From assembly GCA_012934845.2 (NCBI GenBank), contig WNNJ02000253.1:97952-161951 (forward strand): DNA of 64,000 nt. The letters are read 5' to 3'. The position numbers and the translations under genes are program-made. Positions within the stretch are counted from its first letter, which is position 1, and each line of letters begins with the position of its first letter. A model generated the notes under the pieces. The model did not search any database. It was not told where the DNA came from and saw nothing but the letters and a program-made list of their open reading frames with translations. The DNA comes from Pomphorhynchus laevis (taxonomy: Eukaryota; Acanthocephala; Palaeacanthocephala; Echinorhynchida; Pomphorhynchidae). This document shows, piece by piece, positions 1 to 11,627 of this stretch.

Positions 1-777
1 CATATTATAGTTATCAACACGAAATACATTGGAAAACTGCTTTGCAATAGTAAAACTATTGATCCGGTTAAGAGATACTTCTTAAGTCATAAATTGTTGT
101 TATGCGGAATACTAATAAGCTTAAAGAATGCAATTAGGAACTAAAAACGGACAGAGAGCTATCAGAAACAAATATAGAACTTCATGATGATGCCAAACGT
201 TAAGAATTGATACGGATCAATCATCAGATAGAAGAACCGAGTACATATGTGCAGATTGCGAGTAATCTCAAGTGACTCAAGTTAACAAATAATACAGGAA
301 GTTAGGAATGCGGTGGTGGTATAATCTCATATTTAGACCGAAAATCTTACTAGAAACAACTTAGCAAAATCAGTAAGAGCGGATGAAGCATTTTATATAC
401 AGAAATTTTAGATATTTTTAAATAACTAAACATTTTAGGTATGAACTTTTTAGATAAGACTTGTCGTGGAATTGTTATGTCGATTGTGTTGTCAGGAAAA
501 CAGCTTATCGACTATTTTTTCTTACGGCGATTAAAGCAGTTGAATTTCACACAATTAAAATTCGTTTGTTGATAAAGTATGGCTATTCTGTTCATATTAA
601 TATGTATGCACGCAAAATTGTAAGGCTAAATGCAGTGAACAAAGCTGAGGAGAGAATGTAAGTTGAAAATTTTCTAAACACGTTTTTTTGGAAAATATTT
701 ACACAACACGCTAATGAGCGAACATTCGTTTGGCAGCCGGTAGCTTCCTACGATATCAGCTGATACACAAATCAATT
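1..777. other. AT-rich region, no gene recognised
   Basis: I see only short chance frames here, no protein motif and no repeat shared with the rest of the window. The longest frame (461-661, +) has no recognisable domain. Confidence 0.4.
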
Positions 778-1095
778 ACTCGGATCAGCTAACTGATCTA
801 CGTATTTAATATTCTTAAAAATATAAAATAATTATTATATATAATAAATAATTATATGAGATTATACTTTAAATTTATTATTAAAATTAAAAAGTCAATT
901 TTTATCAACTGACTAATAAATAGCATGCGATTTATTCGAATAAGAAACAGAGGCCATCATGAGGAACTGCTATTTTAAAAGATTTCGGTCCCCATTCCTC
1001 GATCAAACATAACAGCGGGGCCAAATACAGTCTAATGACGTACTTCCTCTGTTAAAGTTTAATATCTAGTATTTTATTCTAATACAAAATAATTC
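778..1095 (-). repeat. Dispersed repeat, copy 1 (inverted relative to 48585-48965)
   Basis: Read on the minus strand this matches 48585-48965. Shared blocks include CAGCTAACTGA-TCTACGTATT at one end, GACTAATAAATA, AGGAACTGCTAT, a TTTCGG-CCCC block, GCGGGGCCAAATACA and TAATGACGTA near the other end. The central 110 bp is much richer in G+C than its surroundings. No open frame crosses it. It could be a non-autonomous element or a fragment of an unrecognised one. Terminal structure and target duplications are not clear. Confidence 0.65.
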
Positions 1096-1640
1096 TTGAT
1101 TTAAAAAACGAAACAAGAGTTAAACGTACGAATAAAAAATATTAACATTTCCTGATTAAGGTTTCAAGATTAATCCGAAAAGTCAAATTTGTCAATAAAT
1201 GCATAATGTTTTGTTGTGCTGAATGACTTTTTTGTGACTGAATCTTGAAAATGTTTTGTTTCTGATGGCTCAGATAGTAGCCATTTTTCAAATAAATTAT
1301 TTTCATTTATTTATAAACAATTGCACATGGCATATTAATGAAAATAAAAATGAAATTATAAAGAAAATAATTTTAAGATATAAAGCCTCGGTTAATAACG
1401 TATTATTTTTATCGAGAAGCAAAAATTTTTATAGGCTTTTATACATGAGATATACAAACGTTTAAGATATGTGTTATAAGGTCATGTTTCGTAAGGTTTT
1501 TTACATAAAGTTTATCGGTAAAATGTTATTTACTAAAAGGTTTGTTGAAACAGTTTCAATTGACAAATAAACAATAATATTCACAGATTTAAAAAATCTT
1601 TCAAAACATATCTTACCACTAGATCGTTTTTCGATCAAAT
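1096..1640. other. AT-rich region, nothing recognised
   Basis: No convincing frame, repeat or RNA structure was seen. The short + frame at 1256-1465 has no domain signature. Confidence 0.4.
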
Positions 1641-1657
1641 CAGCACTATTTACAACT

Positions 1658-1855
1658 TTATCTGATTGCATACTGTTCTAAAATTAATTGAAAATCAAAC
1701 ACGTTTTGATCCAAATTTTGAACTACCAGATTTATTGCAGATATAGATTTTAAAATACTTGCGTATGAGCTAGAAATTTTATCGGCGATATCTTCGGGGA
1801 GTACGTCATTGATCCATGAAATATCTGGTAATGAATCTTTAAACTCATTGTATTT
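1658..1855 (-). CDS. Candidate 3'-terminal coding exon of an unknown gene
   Basis: The minus strand has a pyrimidine-rich stretch ending in CTGGAACAG, a plausible 3' splice site. About 65 open codons follow, then TAA at 1658-1660. The peptide (KYNEFKDSLPDISWIND... ending EQYAIR) reads as a soluble helical protein with normal amino-acid composition, unlike translated AT-rich noise. I do not recognise the family. No partner exon was identified upstream on the minus strand. It may equally be a chance frame or an old mobile-element scrap. Confidence 0.2.
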   Translation of the reverse strand, partial: KYNEFKDSLPDISWINDVLPEDIADKISSSYASILKSISAINLVVQNLDQNVFDFQLILEQYAIR

Positions 1856-1919
1856 CTGTTCCAGAAAAAAATGGTTACACAACAAATTTGAACAAAACAA
1901 AATCAAATCTAAAAAATTT

Positions 1920-3600
1920 TCATGTCAGTAAAATATATTGCATTCATAAAACTCCTATTTAATTTTCTAGTTGCAAAGTTTTTAAATGCAGTATATTAAT
2001 ATTTATTTTTACTTATTTATTTTTATTTATAATTTAAGACATTTGAATATTTAGTATCTCATAACGTATCCATATATATCTGATTTTAATATATATATCT
2101 GATCTAGTATCAATATTAAATACTATAAAATGTATAATTTATTTTATATCTTGTTATTTAATTATTACTTATTTATAATTTACTAATACTATTAAAAAAT
2201 TTATTTTATATATTATTTAATTTAACATTTTATTAATTTAAAACTAATATTTTGATAAATATTTTAATTTTACGTTATCGAGCAAACAGATCAAAAGTAA
2301 TGTTAATTTGGCAATACTGCCATGTGAATTTATTCTTCATGTAAATATTTTACCTATTTATTTTGCCTTATCATCAAAAGGCGGAAATATATTTTATACG
2401 TGTTATATTTATAGATATATTTATATATTTAACGAGAGCTCTTCAGCATCAATTAAGTTATCTTTGAAGGACCTCATGAATTAAAAATGAATGGTTGAAA
2501 TTATAGGAATTTGAAATATCAAATAGAACATTGACGAACATGTTAGGTTTAGATCATATGGATAATAAAAATCGATCCATAATTCAGCTCCTATATAAAT
2601 TAGGTTAAGGAATTCGTAATATTAAGGTGGATAATGAATTAGCATACATTATATAATTGGCATACTAAATATTTGAGATTATACAGTTACAGCTTATTCA
2701 AAGCTCAGACGGAGTCCTTAATACCATACTGGCACAAGCAATCATGGCAGGGCTTTATTATGGTTAACGATAAAAACCTAATAATTTCTTAAATACACAC
2801 GACTTTCATGACGCCTTATTGCATAGGTATGCTTAGAATATAAAGATATTTGATTGTAGTTGTGAAATATCCGCGGTTACTACACATGCTCTATCATGTA
2901 AAAGAATTTGTTTTAATGTTGATCGCTATGAAATTATATCAGATAGCATATATCAATCACAAAAATAGTGTTGCTGCTGTGTTGATAAAGATCATGTTTT
3001 TCAGTCAGTTGAGAATGATGCAGTATTTTATAATCACACAATAACTAGAGATCGAGAGGAAAGTGCAGATGTCGTTTGCAACGGACTTTATGGTAATGTG
3101 TTGGCGCAGTCCTTTACGGATATTTGTTGTTTTAATACTCTTGCACCATAATATTCTTCAGGAGGGGTAAATGAACCATTCAAATATTACGGAAACCGGA
3201 AAATACAGAGTATGCAGAATGCATCGTGAAGCTAGTAAAAGTGTAATATCGCTCAATGATATTTTCAATAGTAGGTGGTATTGGACTATTGCAAAGTGTT
3301 TTGAAGAATTATGGAGACAAAAAATTTAGAAAAGTTATTACATTAGAACACTGAAATTCGACATTTCGATAAAAATAGAAAAGGTGGTGTCCTTAAGAAA
3401 TAAATTAATGAAATAAGCATTTTGAAAACATTTTGATAAGAAAATAAACATAAACTATTTTATGATTGATCTGAAGTTGAATCAATCGTTACAAATATAT
3501 TTGGATTTTAGGATAAAATAGTGTTTATATTAATAAATATTAATCCATAATATATTCAATTTCATTTAATATTAATTCTTGATACTGCTAATAGTCAAGA
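1920..3600. other. AT-rich region, no gene recognised
   Basis: The region is very A+T-rich, with simple runs around 1980-2290. The short + frame at 2850-3044 shows no motif. Nothing here can be assigned. Confidence 0.4.
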
Positions 3601-3889
3601 TGTATTAAATTGGAAGTAATGAAGGAAGAATTATGTAGCTGGTTTTCAATGCAAAAGTCATCTTGTGTGGCCTAGCAAATATCCAATAGATAAATGCACA
3701 TCCATCAAACGATCAACAGCCAGATTTAAATCGATCTTCATGATCACCTAATCTGGTGATGCCTTAATCCAGGCCAGCAACGCCGTAAGTTGCTCTCCTG
3801 GATTGTCTAATATTTTGAACATAAAACAGAAAACAGGCAAGACATGCCTATATATACTACCGTCTATGATCATCGCATTCTGGTCTAAC

Positions 3890-3995
3890 ATTTAGACAAA
3901 TGAAATGTAACAAACAGCTCGCAGAGACAAACAAAGAAAATATATTATTATTTACGTTTCACCCACAAAGGGCTTCTTCAGAATTATTAGGTACT
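3890..3995 (-). mobile_element. Penelope-like element 3' end relic with hammerhead-like core
   Basis: Minus strand 3981-3954 reads CTGAAGAAGCCC-TTTG-TGGGTGAAACG, a short stem-loop bracketed by CTGAAGA and GAAAC. This layout is close to the hammerhead core (CUGAUGA, stem II, GAAAC) and resembles the motif found just 3' of the Penelope-like ORF at 41759-43504. Penelope-like elements are known to carry hammerhead motifs. No ORF remains here, so the assignment rests on this short motif. Confidence 0.35.
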
Positions 3996-4214
3996 TAACA
4001 GTTTAACTGCTATTGTATATTTTATATTATATATTATTATATTATATATAGCTTAATTTATATTTATTATATATCCAAATAAAATAATTAATATATTATA
4101 ATAAAACATATAATTTATAAAACAAATTTCTTCATATTTACATATTTACAATATTCTTCATATTTACATATATTTCTTCACATTTACATATTTACATATT
4201 AATACTTCTTTATT

Positions 4215-4494
4215 AAATCTTGACGGTATTGGGATTGTTGATCCTTTGCATGCATATTCGATTGAGTTCAAGAATTCACAAACCCTATGTGACTCTTATT
4301 GTTTGAATATCTGTGGCATAGCTCTTCGTCAACATCAGTCGTCGATTTTGAGGGAAATTTCGTTTATCCGAATGGATGCGTCCAAACGCCGACTTGAAGG
4401 CGTAATAAGGCATTTTTTCGGATGTGACAGCTGTTATGGATCACGCTTCTACCTGTGGTGCGTCTTCATAGTTGAGTGCACTTCCTCTTCGTAG
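4215..4494 (+). mobile_element. Fragment of restriction-endonuclease-type LINE
   Basis: The translation LDGIGIVDPLHAYSIEFKNS matches the post-RT segment of the LINEs at 30858-33878 (LGGLGIADPRFTAIEEFKSS) and 34198-35544 (LGGLGIVDPTFTLSLEYDSS). A QSSILRE stretch further on parallels QKSLLRD there. The fragment covers about 90 codons, is truncated at both ends, and lies on the opposite strand from the cluster at 30.7-36.1 kb. Confidence 0.6.
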
Positions 4495-4757
4495 AAAGAA
4501 TTATCGTTTAATTATCGCTTAATTATCGCTTAATATATTACATATTCTAATTATATGAATAATTATATAATCTAATATATTATATAGGATGGTCTTATGT
4601 TAAAAAAAAGATTATTAAGATATTAATACTTACGCCCTATAATAATTGTCAGAATGATAAAATAAGGATCACGAGAAACTGAGCTTATTAATACTTTCGA
4701 CTTATAATAATTTCTATCAGAAATTGAACTCAACGTGTAGGTTACAAAGATATAGTT

Positions 4758-5590
4758 TTAGATAGTTATACAATGTCAATCGGAGTACCTCAAGGAAGCG
4801 CGTTATCGCCGTTTTTATTCGCCGTCTACGTTGACGATTTTTATTCTATTCTGCAATCCAGCGTATGTGTGAAATTCGCTGATGATATCTCCATAATTGC
4901 AAGTTCGTCGAACTTCTTAAATTCTAATAGAGACGTTAAGCTAGAGTTGGACAATCTGATTTAATGAACTGATCTAAATCTATTGAACTTAAATAGATCA
5001 AAATCAAAAATTATGTATATCAACCTAAAGAGTCGACATAGCCCATTGATAGTCGATCATGGGCTGAAACGTCTTAATAGTCTTCGAATACTAGGCGTTA
5101 ATTTTACCGCCAACCTGTCTTGATCTTTCCATATTGATGAGGTCGTCAGAAAATGCAGTAGCCGACTTTATCTGCTAAGGCGCATTTCGGCATTAGGAGC
5201 CTCTCCCACTCAGTTAGAGGTTGTATATATTGCATTAGTAAGATCATTACTAGTTTATGGATATCCCGTTTTTTGTAATGTAGCATCACGAGACCTTCAA
5301 AAATGTTAAAAATTCATAGGAATTAAATTCATAAAAATTCGAAGTTTTCATCTTCGTTCCTATTCAAAGCTGTTAGATCATTTGAAGAGCAGAGTCGAAA
5401 ATCCAGAAGGTTGTAAATTGGCAATCTCCACAGCTCAGTAAAACAATTTTTCTTAAATGATGTTTATCCTAGATGATCCTTATATATTTTTTTATTTTTT
5501 ATTTTTTTATCGAATTTAAATAAGTTGTACACAAATTAAGCAGTTATTTGTATTTTATAACATGTTCACTTTTATTTAATAAAGAATCAA
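4758..5590 (+). mobile_element. LINE reverse-transcriptase fragment, family A
   Basis: From 4773 the frame reads GVPQGSALSPFLFAVYVDD (RT motif B region), then KFADDISII (catalytic FADD box). After interruption it continues SRLYLLRRISALGAS...LVRSLLVYGYP, the usual thumb and post-RT region of a CR1/Jockey-type ORF2. It is followed by an AT-rich 3' region with AATAAAG near 5580. The element is 5'-truncated and carries several stops. Part of it (5168-5300) is repeated at 6638-6725 plus 11243-11320. Confidence 0.75.
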
Positions 5591-5599
5591 TCAATATAC

Positions 5600-6320
5600 A
5601 CTATCATATTAAATTTTTAAACTTTATTTAAAAATAAAAAATATTTTTATAAAATTTTTATTTTTATTTTATATAACATATTTTTATATAAACATAATGT
5701 GTTTTTGCATATTTTTTATTTAAATAATAAAATAATATTTAAAATATGTTTTCAAACTAATTAATCATTAATGGATCATACTAATGGATCAAATAAATTA
5801 AAGGATCATGCTAAAAAATAAATTAATGAATTGTTAATTCAATCATTTAATTGGTTATAATTGATTAATTAATTCTTAAATGGATAAATCCTTTAATGTA
5901 ATTTTTTAATAGATTATACACCATTAAAGGCTTAAAACTAATAAATTTGTAATTACGTATATTTTGCGCTTACATTATGTACGGCATATCCACCTCCAAC
6001 AGCTGATCCAAACAAAAGATAACGCAATTTCAGTAAACGTCCAATTAAAGGAATACTAGCCATTAGAACATACCTCTCAAATGGATGAGGCATTTAAATA
6101 TCTGAAATCGATAATAAAAAGTAAATATATACATTTCTAATGACAAATAGTCAAAAATCTAAGTCTAAATGCTTGCAAATTTTCCATATCTTATTAAATA
6201 AAGGATCTTAAACTATGATTTACTACAAATGCGATATTATTGTATACAATAAAAGATTGAAGTATTGTAGCAAGATGGTTCATAACATTTAAAATACAGC
6301 TTACTGTGATAGGAAACCTA
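5600..6320. other. AT-rich spacer
   Basis: Simple A/T-rich sequence with short TTAATT-type repeats. Nothing coding was seen. Confidence 0.4.
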
Positions 6321-6326
6321 CAAGAT

Positions 6327-6617
6327 TTATGTAATCCAAATTGAATATAAGTTCATATGTTCAATTAAGCATATTTTTCCACCTTTCGAATTATTGAAGA
6401 TCACATCATTGATGAATACCATAAGGTAACGTAGACCAATTGAAAATATCAACTGAAAGTATCCACCTTTTGTGTACTCCACGGTTGAATAAGTTATACA
6501 AATCAAAGAACAGCACATCGACGCATATAGAATCTCGAGCATATTTATTTTTATTAGAGCGTGAATTAGCAAAGTTAGTGTATGTTGACAGACAAGGACG
6601 GAACCCGTATTTAGCAT
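6327..6617 (-). mobile_element. Possible Copia-type integrase fossil
   Basis: The minus-strand peptide has a MLEILYAS block followed by SIGLRYLMVFINDV, spaced like the integrase catalytic region of Copia-type elements. The similarity is weak and rests on two short blocks. The piece is short and clearly a relic if real. Confidence 0.22.
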
Positions 6618-6637
6618 GACTAAAATTTCAAATAAAA

Positions 6638-6725
6638 AGTTTATCTGCCAAGGCGCATTTCGGCATTAGGAGCCTCTCCCACTCAGTTAGAGGTTGTATA
6701 TATTGTATTAGTAAGATCATTACTA
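6638..6725 (+). mobile_element. LINE family A, second copy, left half
   Basis: Nearly identical to 5168-5252 (GGCGCATTTCGGCATTAGG, then CACTCAGTTAGAGG). It ends in ATTACTA at 6719-6725. The same 7 bp reappear at 11243-11249, where the copy resumes, so 6726-11242 is an insertion into this LINE with a 7-bp target-site duplication. Confidence 0.85.
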
Positions 6726-6798
6726 ATGCAATGTAATCATTACATTATCCACACTTGGGAGTGTGGATAAACAGTGACTTGAGTACCGTCACACATAC

Positions 6799-6888
6799 TG
6801 ATATATGATTTTCTATTAACTAATCTGTATTGTGTTGTTTTAGATTGATTTTGATAAAGCTTATCTTGGAAAGCTCTCTTTTATTACA
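6799..6888 (+). repeat. 5' LTR of the Gypsy-type element (90 bp)
   Basis: Starts TGATATATGA and ends TTTATTACA. It is identical to 10511-10600 except for one base. A TATA-like sequence lies at 6801-6806. The segment 6844-6858 (ATTGATTTTGATAAA) is the exact reverse complement of the sequence just after the LTR. A length of 90 bp is unusually short for this superfamily. Confidence 0.93.
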
Positions 6889-6889
6889 A

Positions 6890-6904
6890 TTTATCAAAAT
6901 CAAT
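6890..6904 (+). promoter_or_regulatory. Primer-binding region complementary to the element's own LTR
   Basis: TTTATCAAAATCAAT begins one nucleotide after the 5' LTR, where the primer-binding site belongs. It is perfectly complementary over 15 nt to LTR positions 6844-6858. I could not match it to a tRNA 3' end. In the yeast Tf1 element the 5' end of the RNA pairs with this site and primes minus-strand synthesis. The same layout, with a different sequence, is seen in the second LTR element at 43883-43895. Confidence 0.6.
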
Positions 6905-9900
6905 GGAGAAGTTCTTGAAGCCTCAAATATTTGCAAGCGATCCTGATAGCAGTTCTTCCTCTCAAGAATGGTCTCATTGGAAGTCAAAATTTCAATCGTT
7001 TATTTCTTGTTTGGATAGCCCATCTGATGCGCAACAACTTTCCTTGTTGGTAAATCTGTTATCGACGCGATTATACTTGCCGATTTCAAAATGTACAACT
7101 TTTGTGGAGGCTGTCTTTATACTCGATGGTATACTGCTCCATCCAATCAACTTAGTTTTTGCTCGGTATAAACTTCACAGTTCAACACAAACCGACAATC
7201 AGACGTTGTCGCAGTATGTTCGTCAATTGGAGGCGCTTGCGGATGAATGCGATTTCAAAGATGTGGTTGCATTAGAGAATAGAAAACAGCATATTCTTGA
7301 TTCTTTCATACAGGGCATCCGATCGTCGTACATTCGCCAGCGACTGTTGGAAAATAAAGCCAACTCGCTCGAAGAAATGTTGACACTTGCATACGCGTTA
7401 GAATCCGCACAAGTTCAATCCGATCAATTTCGCACAACTGAAAATCAAAGCGACATATCGCTAAATCATTCATCGTCGGCATCGATTAACAAAATCGAAA
7501 CTCGTCCTTCAAACACTAAAGAATCGGTATTACACACGAATCAACTTAATTGTTACTTTTGTGGTCGAGCTCGTCATTATCGCACTGCTTGTCCTGCTAA
7601 AAATGCTACTTGCTATCAATGTGGAAAAAAAAGGACATTTTGCATCAGTGTGTAAGTCATCGAAAACTTCGCATATCACTGCGACCCTGGAATGCCTTTC
7701 GTCTCGCATCTCTCCACGTTTGTCAAATCAACTGATGAAATGCACTGAGACAGTAGAAATTCAATCTCAACAAATTGTGGCACTTATTGATACTGGTAGC
7801 ACGCACAATTTTATCGATTCTTCGACTGTACACTTATTAAATCTTTCAAAATTGAAGTGCAATGAACACGTAGTAATGGCTACGAAATCAACAACTAAGC
7901 AAATCACCGAATATTGTATCGTAGATATGGTTTTTAATGGAATCTCATATAAAACTGTAAAGTTTTTCGCGATGGATAGATTATGTTTTCCGGTAATTAT
8001 TGGTCTCGATTTTTTGTCAAAATTGAAATCTCTTACTTTAAATTTTAATGGACAGTCATCATCGGTGCAAATCAATCACATTCAGTCTGCCAAACTAGAA
8101 GCTCCTGACCTATTTCCTAATCTGCCTTCAAATGTAAAACCCATTGCATCAAAATCTAGACGTTATAATTATGATGATCTCGGTTTTATACGAAAGGAGA
8201 TTCAAAATTTGCAAAACGATGGAATAATTGAGCAAAGCAGATCACCGTGGAGATCTCAAGTACTTGTCGTTCGTTCTCAGCTTCACAAGCCACGAATGGT
8301 TATAGATTATTCCCGTACAATCAATTACTATACTCAATTAGACGCATACCCCTTACCGAATATTCAAGCGATTATAGACAGGGTATCGACTTTTAAAGTT
8401 TTTTCAAGACTTGATTTATCGTCTGCCTATCATCAAGTATCTATTCGAAAGCAAGATAGACCGTACACAGCCTTTGAAGCCAATGGACGTCTGTGGCAAT
8501 TTTGTCGATTGCCCTTCGGTATTACTAATGCTGTTCCCTGTTTTCAACGACTGATGGATTCAGTTATCGAAGAAAAGAATTAGACGGGAACATATCTTAT
8601 CTAGATGACATTATAATTTGCGGTAATACTGTCGAAGAACATAACGAACGTCTAAATCGTTTCATGAAAATTGCCAATTCGCTAAATCTGACAATTTCAA
8701 AGCAAAAGTCTGAATACCAATTAGAAACGATTTGTTTTTTGGGCTAGTTAATTTCGCAAGGCACTATCCGTCCTGACCCGAGCAGAGTTAAACCACTAAT
8801 GGAGATGCAAAATCCACACGATCAGAAGTCGTTAAAAAGGATGTGTGGAATGTTCGCTCATTATGCAAAGTGGATCGAGAACTTTTCACTCAAAATTAAG
8901 CCTCTATTAAATGTTATTTTGTTTCCACTCAATGATGAAGTGACATGTGCGATAAAAAATCTTAAAAACGATATTGCATCTGCATCACTTGCAGCTATTG
9001 ACCCTTATAAAGAATTTGTCGTTGAGACCGATGCATCGAATTGTGCTATTGGTGCTATACTAAGTCAAGATTCTCGACCTGTTGCGTTTTTCTCCCGATC
9101 GCTTTCAAACTCACAACGAAAACAATCAGCTATAGAACTAGATGCAATGGCAGTTGTCGAAAGCGTTCGATATTGGAGACACCATCTCACAAATCGTCCT
9201 TTTAAGTTAATAACAGATCAAAGATCTGTTAGCATGATGTTTGGAAATCATAAATGCAGCAAAATCAAAGCTGATAAATTTGCACGTTGGAAGATTGAAT
9301 TGTCACCTTATCGCTTCGACATTATTTACAGACCCGGATCGCAGAATGAATGTGCGGACGCCCTGTCACGAGATAATGCAATTTTGTGCAATGCTAATGT
9401 CTCCCATTTGTATCAATTACATGATAAACTCTGCCATGCTTGTATAATCCGTTTGCACCATTACGTTAAAACGATGAATTTACCATATGGAATAGACGAT
9501 ATTCGCGAGATGGTTGGAAAATGTAAAATATGCCGTCGTCTTAAACCTCGCTTTTATCAACCAGCAGCAATGGGACAGCTAGTCAAGGCCACTAGACCAT
9601 TTGAAAGGCTGAATATCGATTTCAAAGGTCCTATGCCTTCAAACAATGAAAACATTTATGCCTTGTGTATCATCGATGAATATTCAAGGTTCCCATTTGT
9701 ATTTCCCTGCAGAGATATGTCGTCTACCACTGTAATCAAGTGTCTGAAGTCGCTATTTTGCATGTTCGGTCCACCAGCTTACATACACAGCGATCGTGGA
9801 AAATCCTTTATGTCAAACGAACTACGAGAATTTTTGTTTTCACATGGTACTGCACAGAGTCATTCGAGTGCTTATCATCCACAGGGAAACGGACTTGTCG

Positions 9901-10492
9901 AACGATACAATGGGATCATTTGGTCGTCTATAACAGCTTCGTTGGAATCGTGCAATTTGCCTATAGAAAATTGGCAGGATATGTTACCTCAAGCGCTCAA
10001 TGCAGTTCGTAGTTTACTCTCGACCAGTACCAATTTTACACCACATGAACGAATGTTTGGTTTTCAGCGTCGAATGATAAATATCAATGATTTGCCACAT
10101 TGGCTTATTCCAAATTCATCTGTTTGGATGAAGAATGATAGAGCTGGCAAATATGACAATAAAGTTGATGAAGCTATTGTGATAGCATCCAATCCTTATT
10201 ATAGTCGTGTCTCTAGAGATGATGGAAAGATCGTGACTGTTTCAAATAGTAAATTAGCACAAGGAGAAGGATCCATCGAAACAAACGAAAATAACCCTGA
10301 AGCGTCTATCAACGATTTTTATCGGGATACCAGCAATGTACATTCGCAAAATTCGATCGACACATGTTCTCAAAATGACGAGTGTACCTAGAATATAAAT
10401 CGCTTAGACGACAATCATACAACTTGCAAACCGACGCGACAGAGACGACTACCTTCGTATTTACGCGACTACGAAGTTGAGCTACATTCAAT

Positions 10493-10510
10493 AGAAAAAG
10501 GCGAGAAGAA
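10493..10510 (+). promoter_or_regulatory. Polypurine tract
   Basis: AGAAAAAGGCGAGAAGAA is purine except for one C and abuts the 3' LTR, the expected place for plus-strand priming. Confidence 0.75.
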
Positions 10511-10600
10511 TGATATATGATTTTCTATTAACTAATCTGTATTGTGTTGTTTTAGATTGATTTTGATAAAGCTTATCTTGGAAATCTCTCTTTTATTACA
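10511..10600 (+). repeat. 3' LTR of the Gypsy-type element (90 bp)
   Basis: Matches 6799-6888 with one difference, and is followed by the CATAC target duplication at 10601-10605. Confidence 0.93.
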
Positions 10601-11242
10601 CATACTGAACATGCTTGTTCAAATGCGTTGGGGATAATCGGTCAACTTCGACGCACTTTCATTGCACTCAATCAATTTGCCCTACGTCCGCTAATATTTG
10701 CTCATGTGTTGAGCCGTCTTCTATATGCTGCGCCGTGTGTGTATCCCCAAAATTCAAAAGAACATATTAGTTCAGAGAGGGTACTTCATAGAGCTACCAA
10801 GCTAGTACCGCAACTGAAATTTTTGTCGTACCCTGATCGATTAAAAGCACTTAGACTTGAGACTGTCACGTGGACCCGCCGGTACATCGATATGAGTATG
10901 GTCTGGCAAATTCTTAATGATTTGGATCATCCACTTCGAGATTGTCTTCATTTGCGCTCATCCAATATCCTCCGAGGCCATGGTTTAACCCTGCGACGTG
11001 AAATGATAAGAAAATCACGAGCTGTCCAATTTGATCGGCGAGTTGTATCTCTGTGGAATATTCTTGGAGAGTCAACAGTGTGCAGTAGCAATATCAACGA
11101 ATTCAAAAAGAAATTACGGATGGAGGATGCCATGGGGAAAGCTGCTTTTCCGTATTTGTGATACTTTTATTATTTTCTTTTTTTCTGCAGTGAACCAGCC
11201 AATTAAGCCATGCTTTTATGTGCTGTTGAAACATTAATAATA

Positions 11243-11320
11243 ATTACTAGTTTATGGATATCCCGTTTTTTTGTAATGTAGCCTCACGAGACCTTAAAAA
11301 ATGCAGTGATTTTTAAATCA
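11243..11320 (+). mobile_element. LINE family A, second copy, right half
   Basis: ATTACTAGTTTATGG and the following TGTAATGTAGC-TCACGAGACCTT match 5242-5300, directly continuing the copy interrupted at 6725. Confidence 0.85.
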
Positions 11321-11627
11321 CATTGATCTAAAAGACTTATCCAGTATTTATTAATTGGTCTCTCATCACAGGATATAGCAAATTTTGTTTCTCACCCAAT
11401 ACTGGAAAGTAAAGTGTTGTATCACTTTCTCATTAACAAAATTAGATTCAATAAAATCACGAATTCGTATATTTTACAGATGTGAAAATGTACGAAAAGG
11501 TAAAAAACAAAGTTCATACATTAAGATAATGTGTTTTACAACAATAAGGTGTTTTTGCTTTATCGAAGGTGTTTTACAACAATATGATATTTCCATGATT
11601 TGACAATGCAGAACTTTTAATAATTTA
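11320..11627. other. AT-rich spacer
   Basis: No recognised gene. A short direct repeat containing GTGTTTTACAACAATA occurs at about 11530 and 11568. Confidence 0.4.

Larger units (their letters stand above)
6799..10600 (+). mobile_element. Ty3/Gypsy-type LTR retrotransposon, young, broken
   Basis: The element has 90-bp terminal repeats, TG...CA ends and a 5-bp target duplication CATAC (6794-6798, 10601-10605). Parts in order: a gag-like region with two zinc knuckles (about 6903-7650), aspartic protease with the DTGS box (about 7780-8000), reverse transcriptase (about 8090-8780), RNase H (about 9000-9350), then integrase with an HHCC zinc site and catalytic core (about 9420-10250). This order (integrase last) is Gypsy-type. 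No envelope gene or chromodomain is visible. The two LTRs differ at one position in 90, so the insertion is recent. The element is broken, with about three interruptions. It lies inside the CR1-like copy. Confidence 0.93.
6726..11242 (+). mobile_element. 5'-truncated CR1-like LINE, interrupted by the LTR element
   Basis: Pieces 6755-6798 and 10601-11242 match 52245-52932 of the CR1-like LINE closely. The outer boundaries are set by the duplicated ATTACTA (6719-6725 and 11243-11249). The first 29 nt after the target duplication are filler made of inverted copies: TTATCCACAC at 6745-6754 is the reverse complement of the element's own GTGTGGATAA at 6761-6770. The 3' end is GAAACATTAATAATA, as in the other copy. 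The LTR element at 6799-10600 split it later. Confidence 0.88.

Noticed and set aside
461-661. 66-codon plus frame
   Set aside because: No motif, no splice context, and composition expected from AT-rich DNA.
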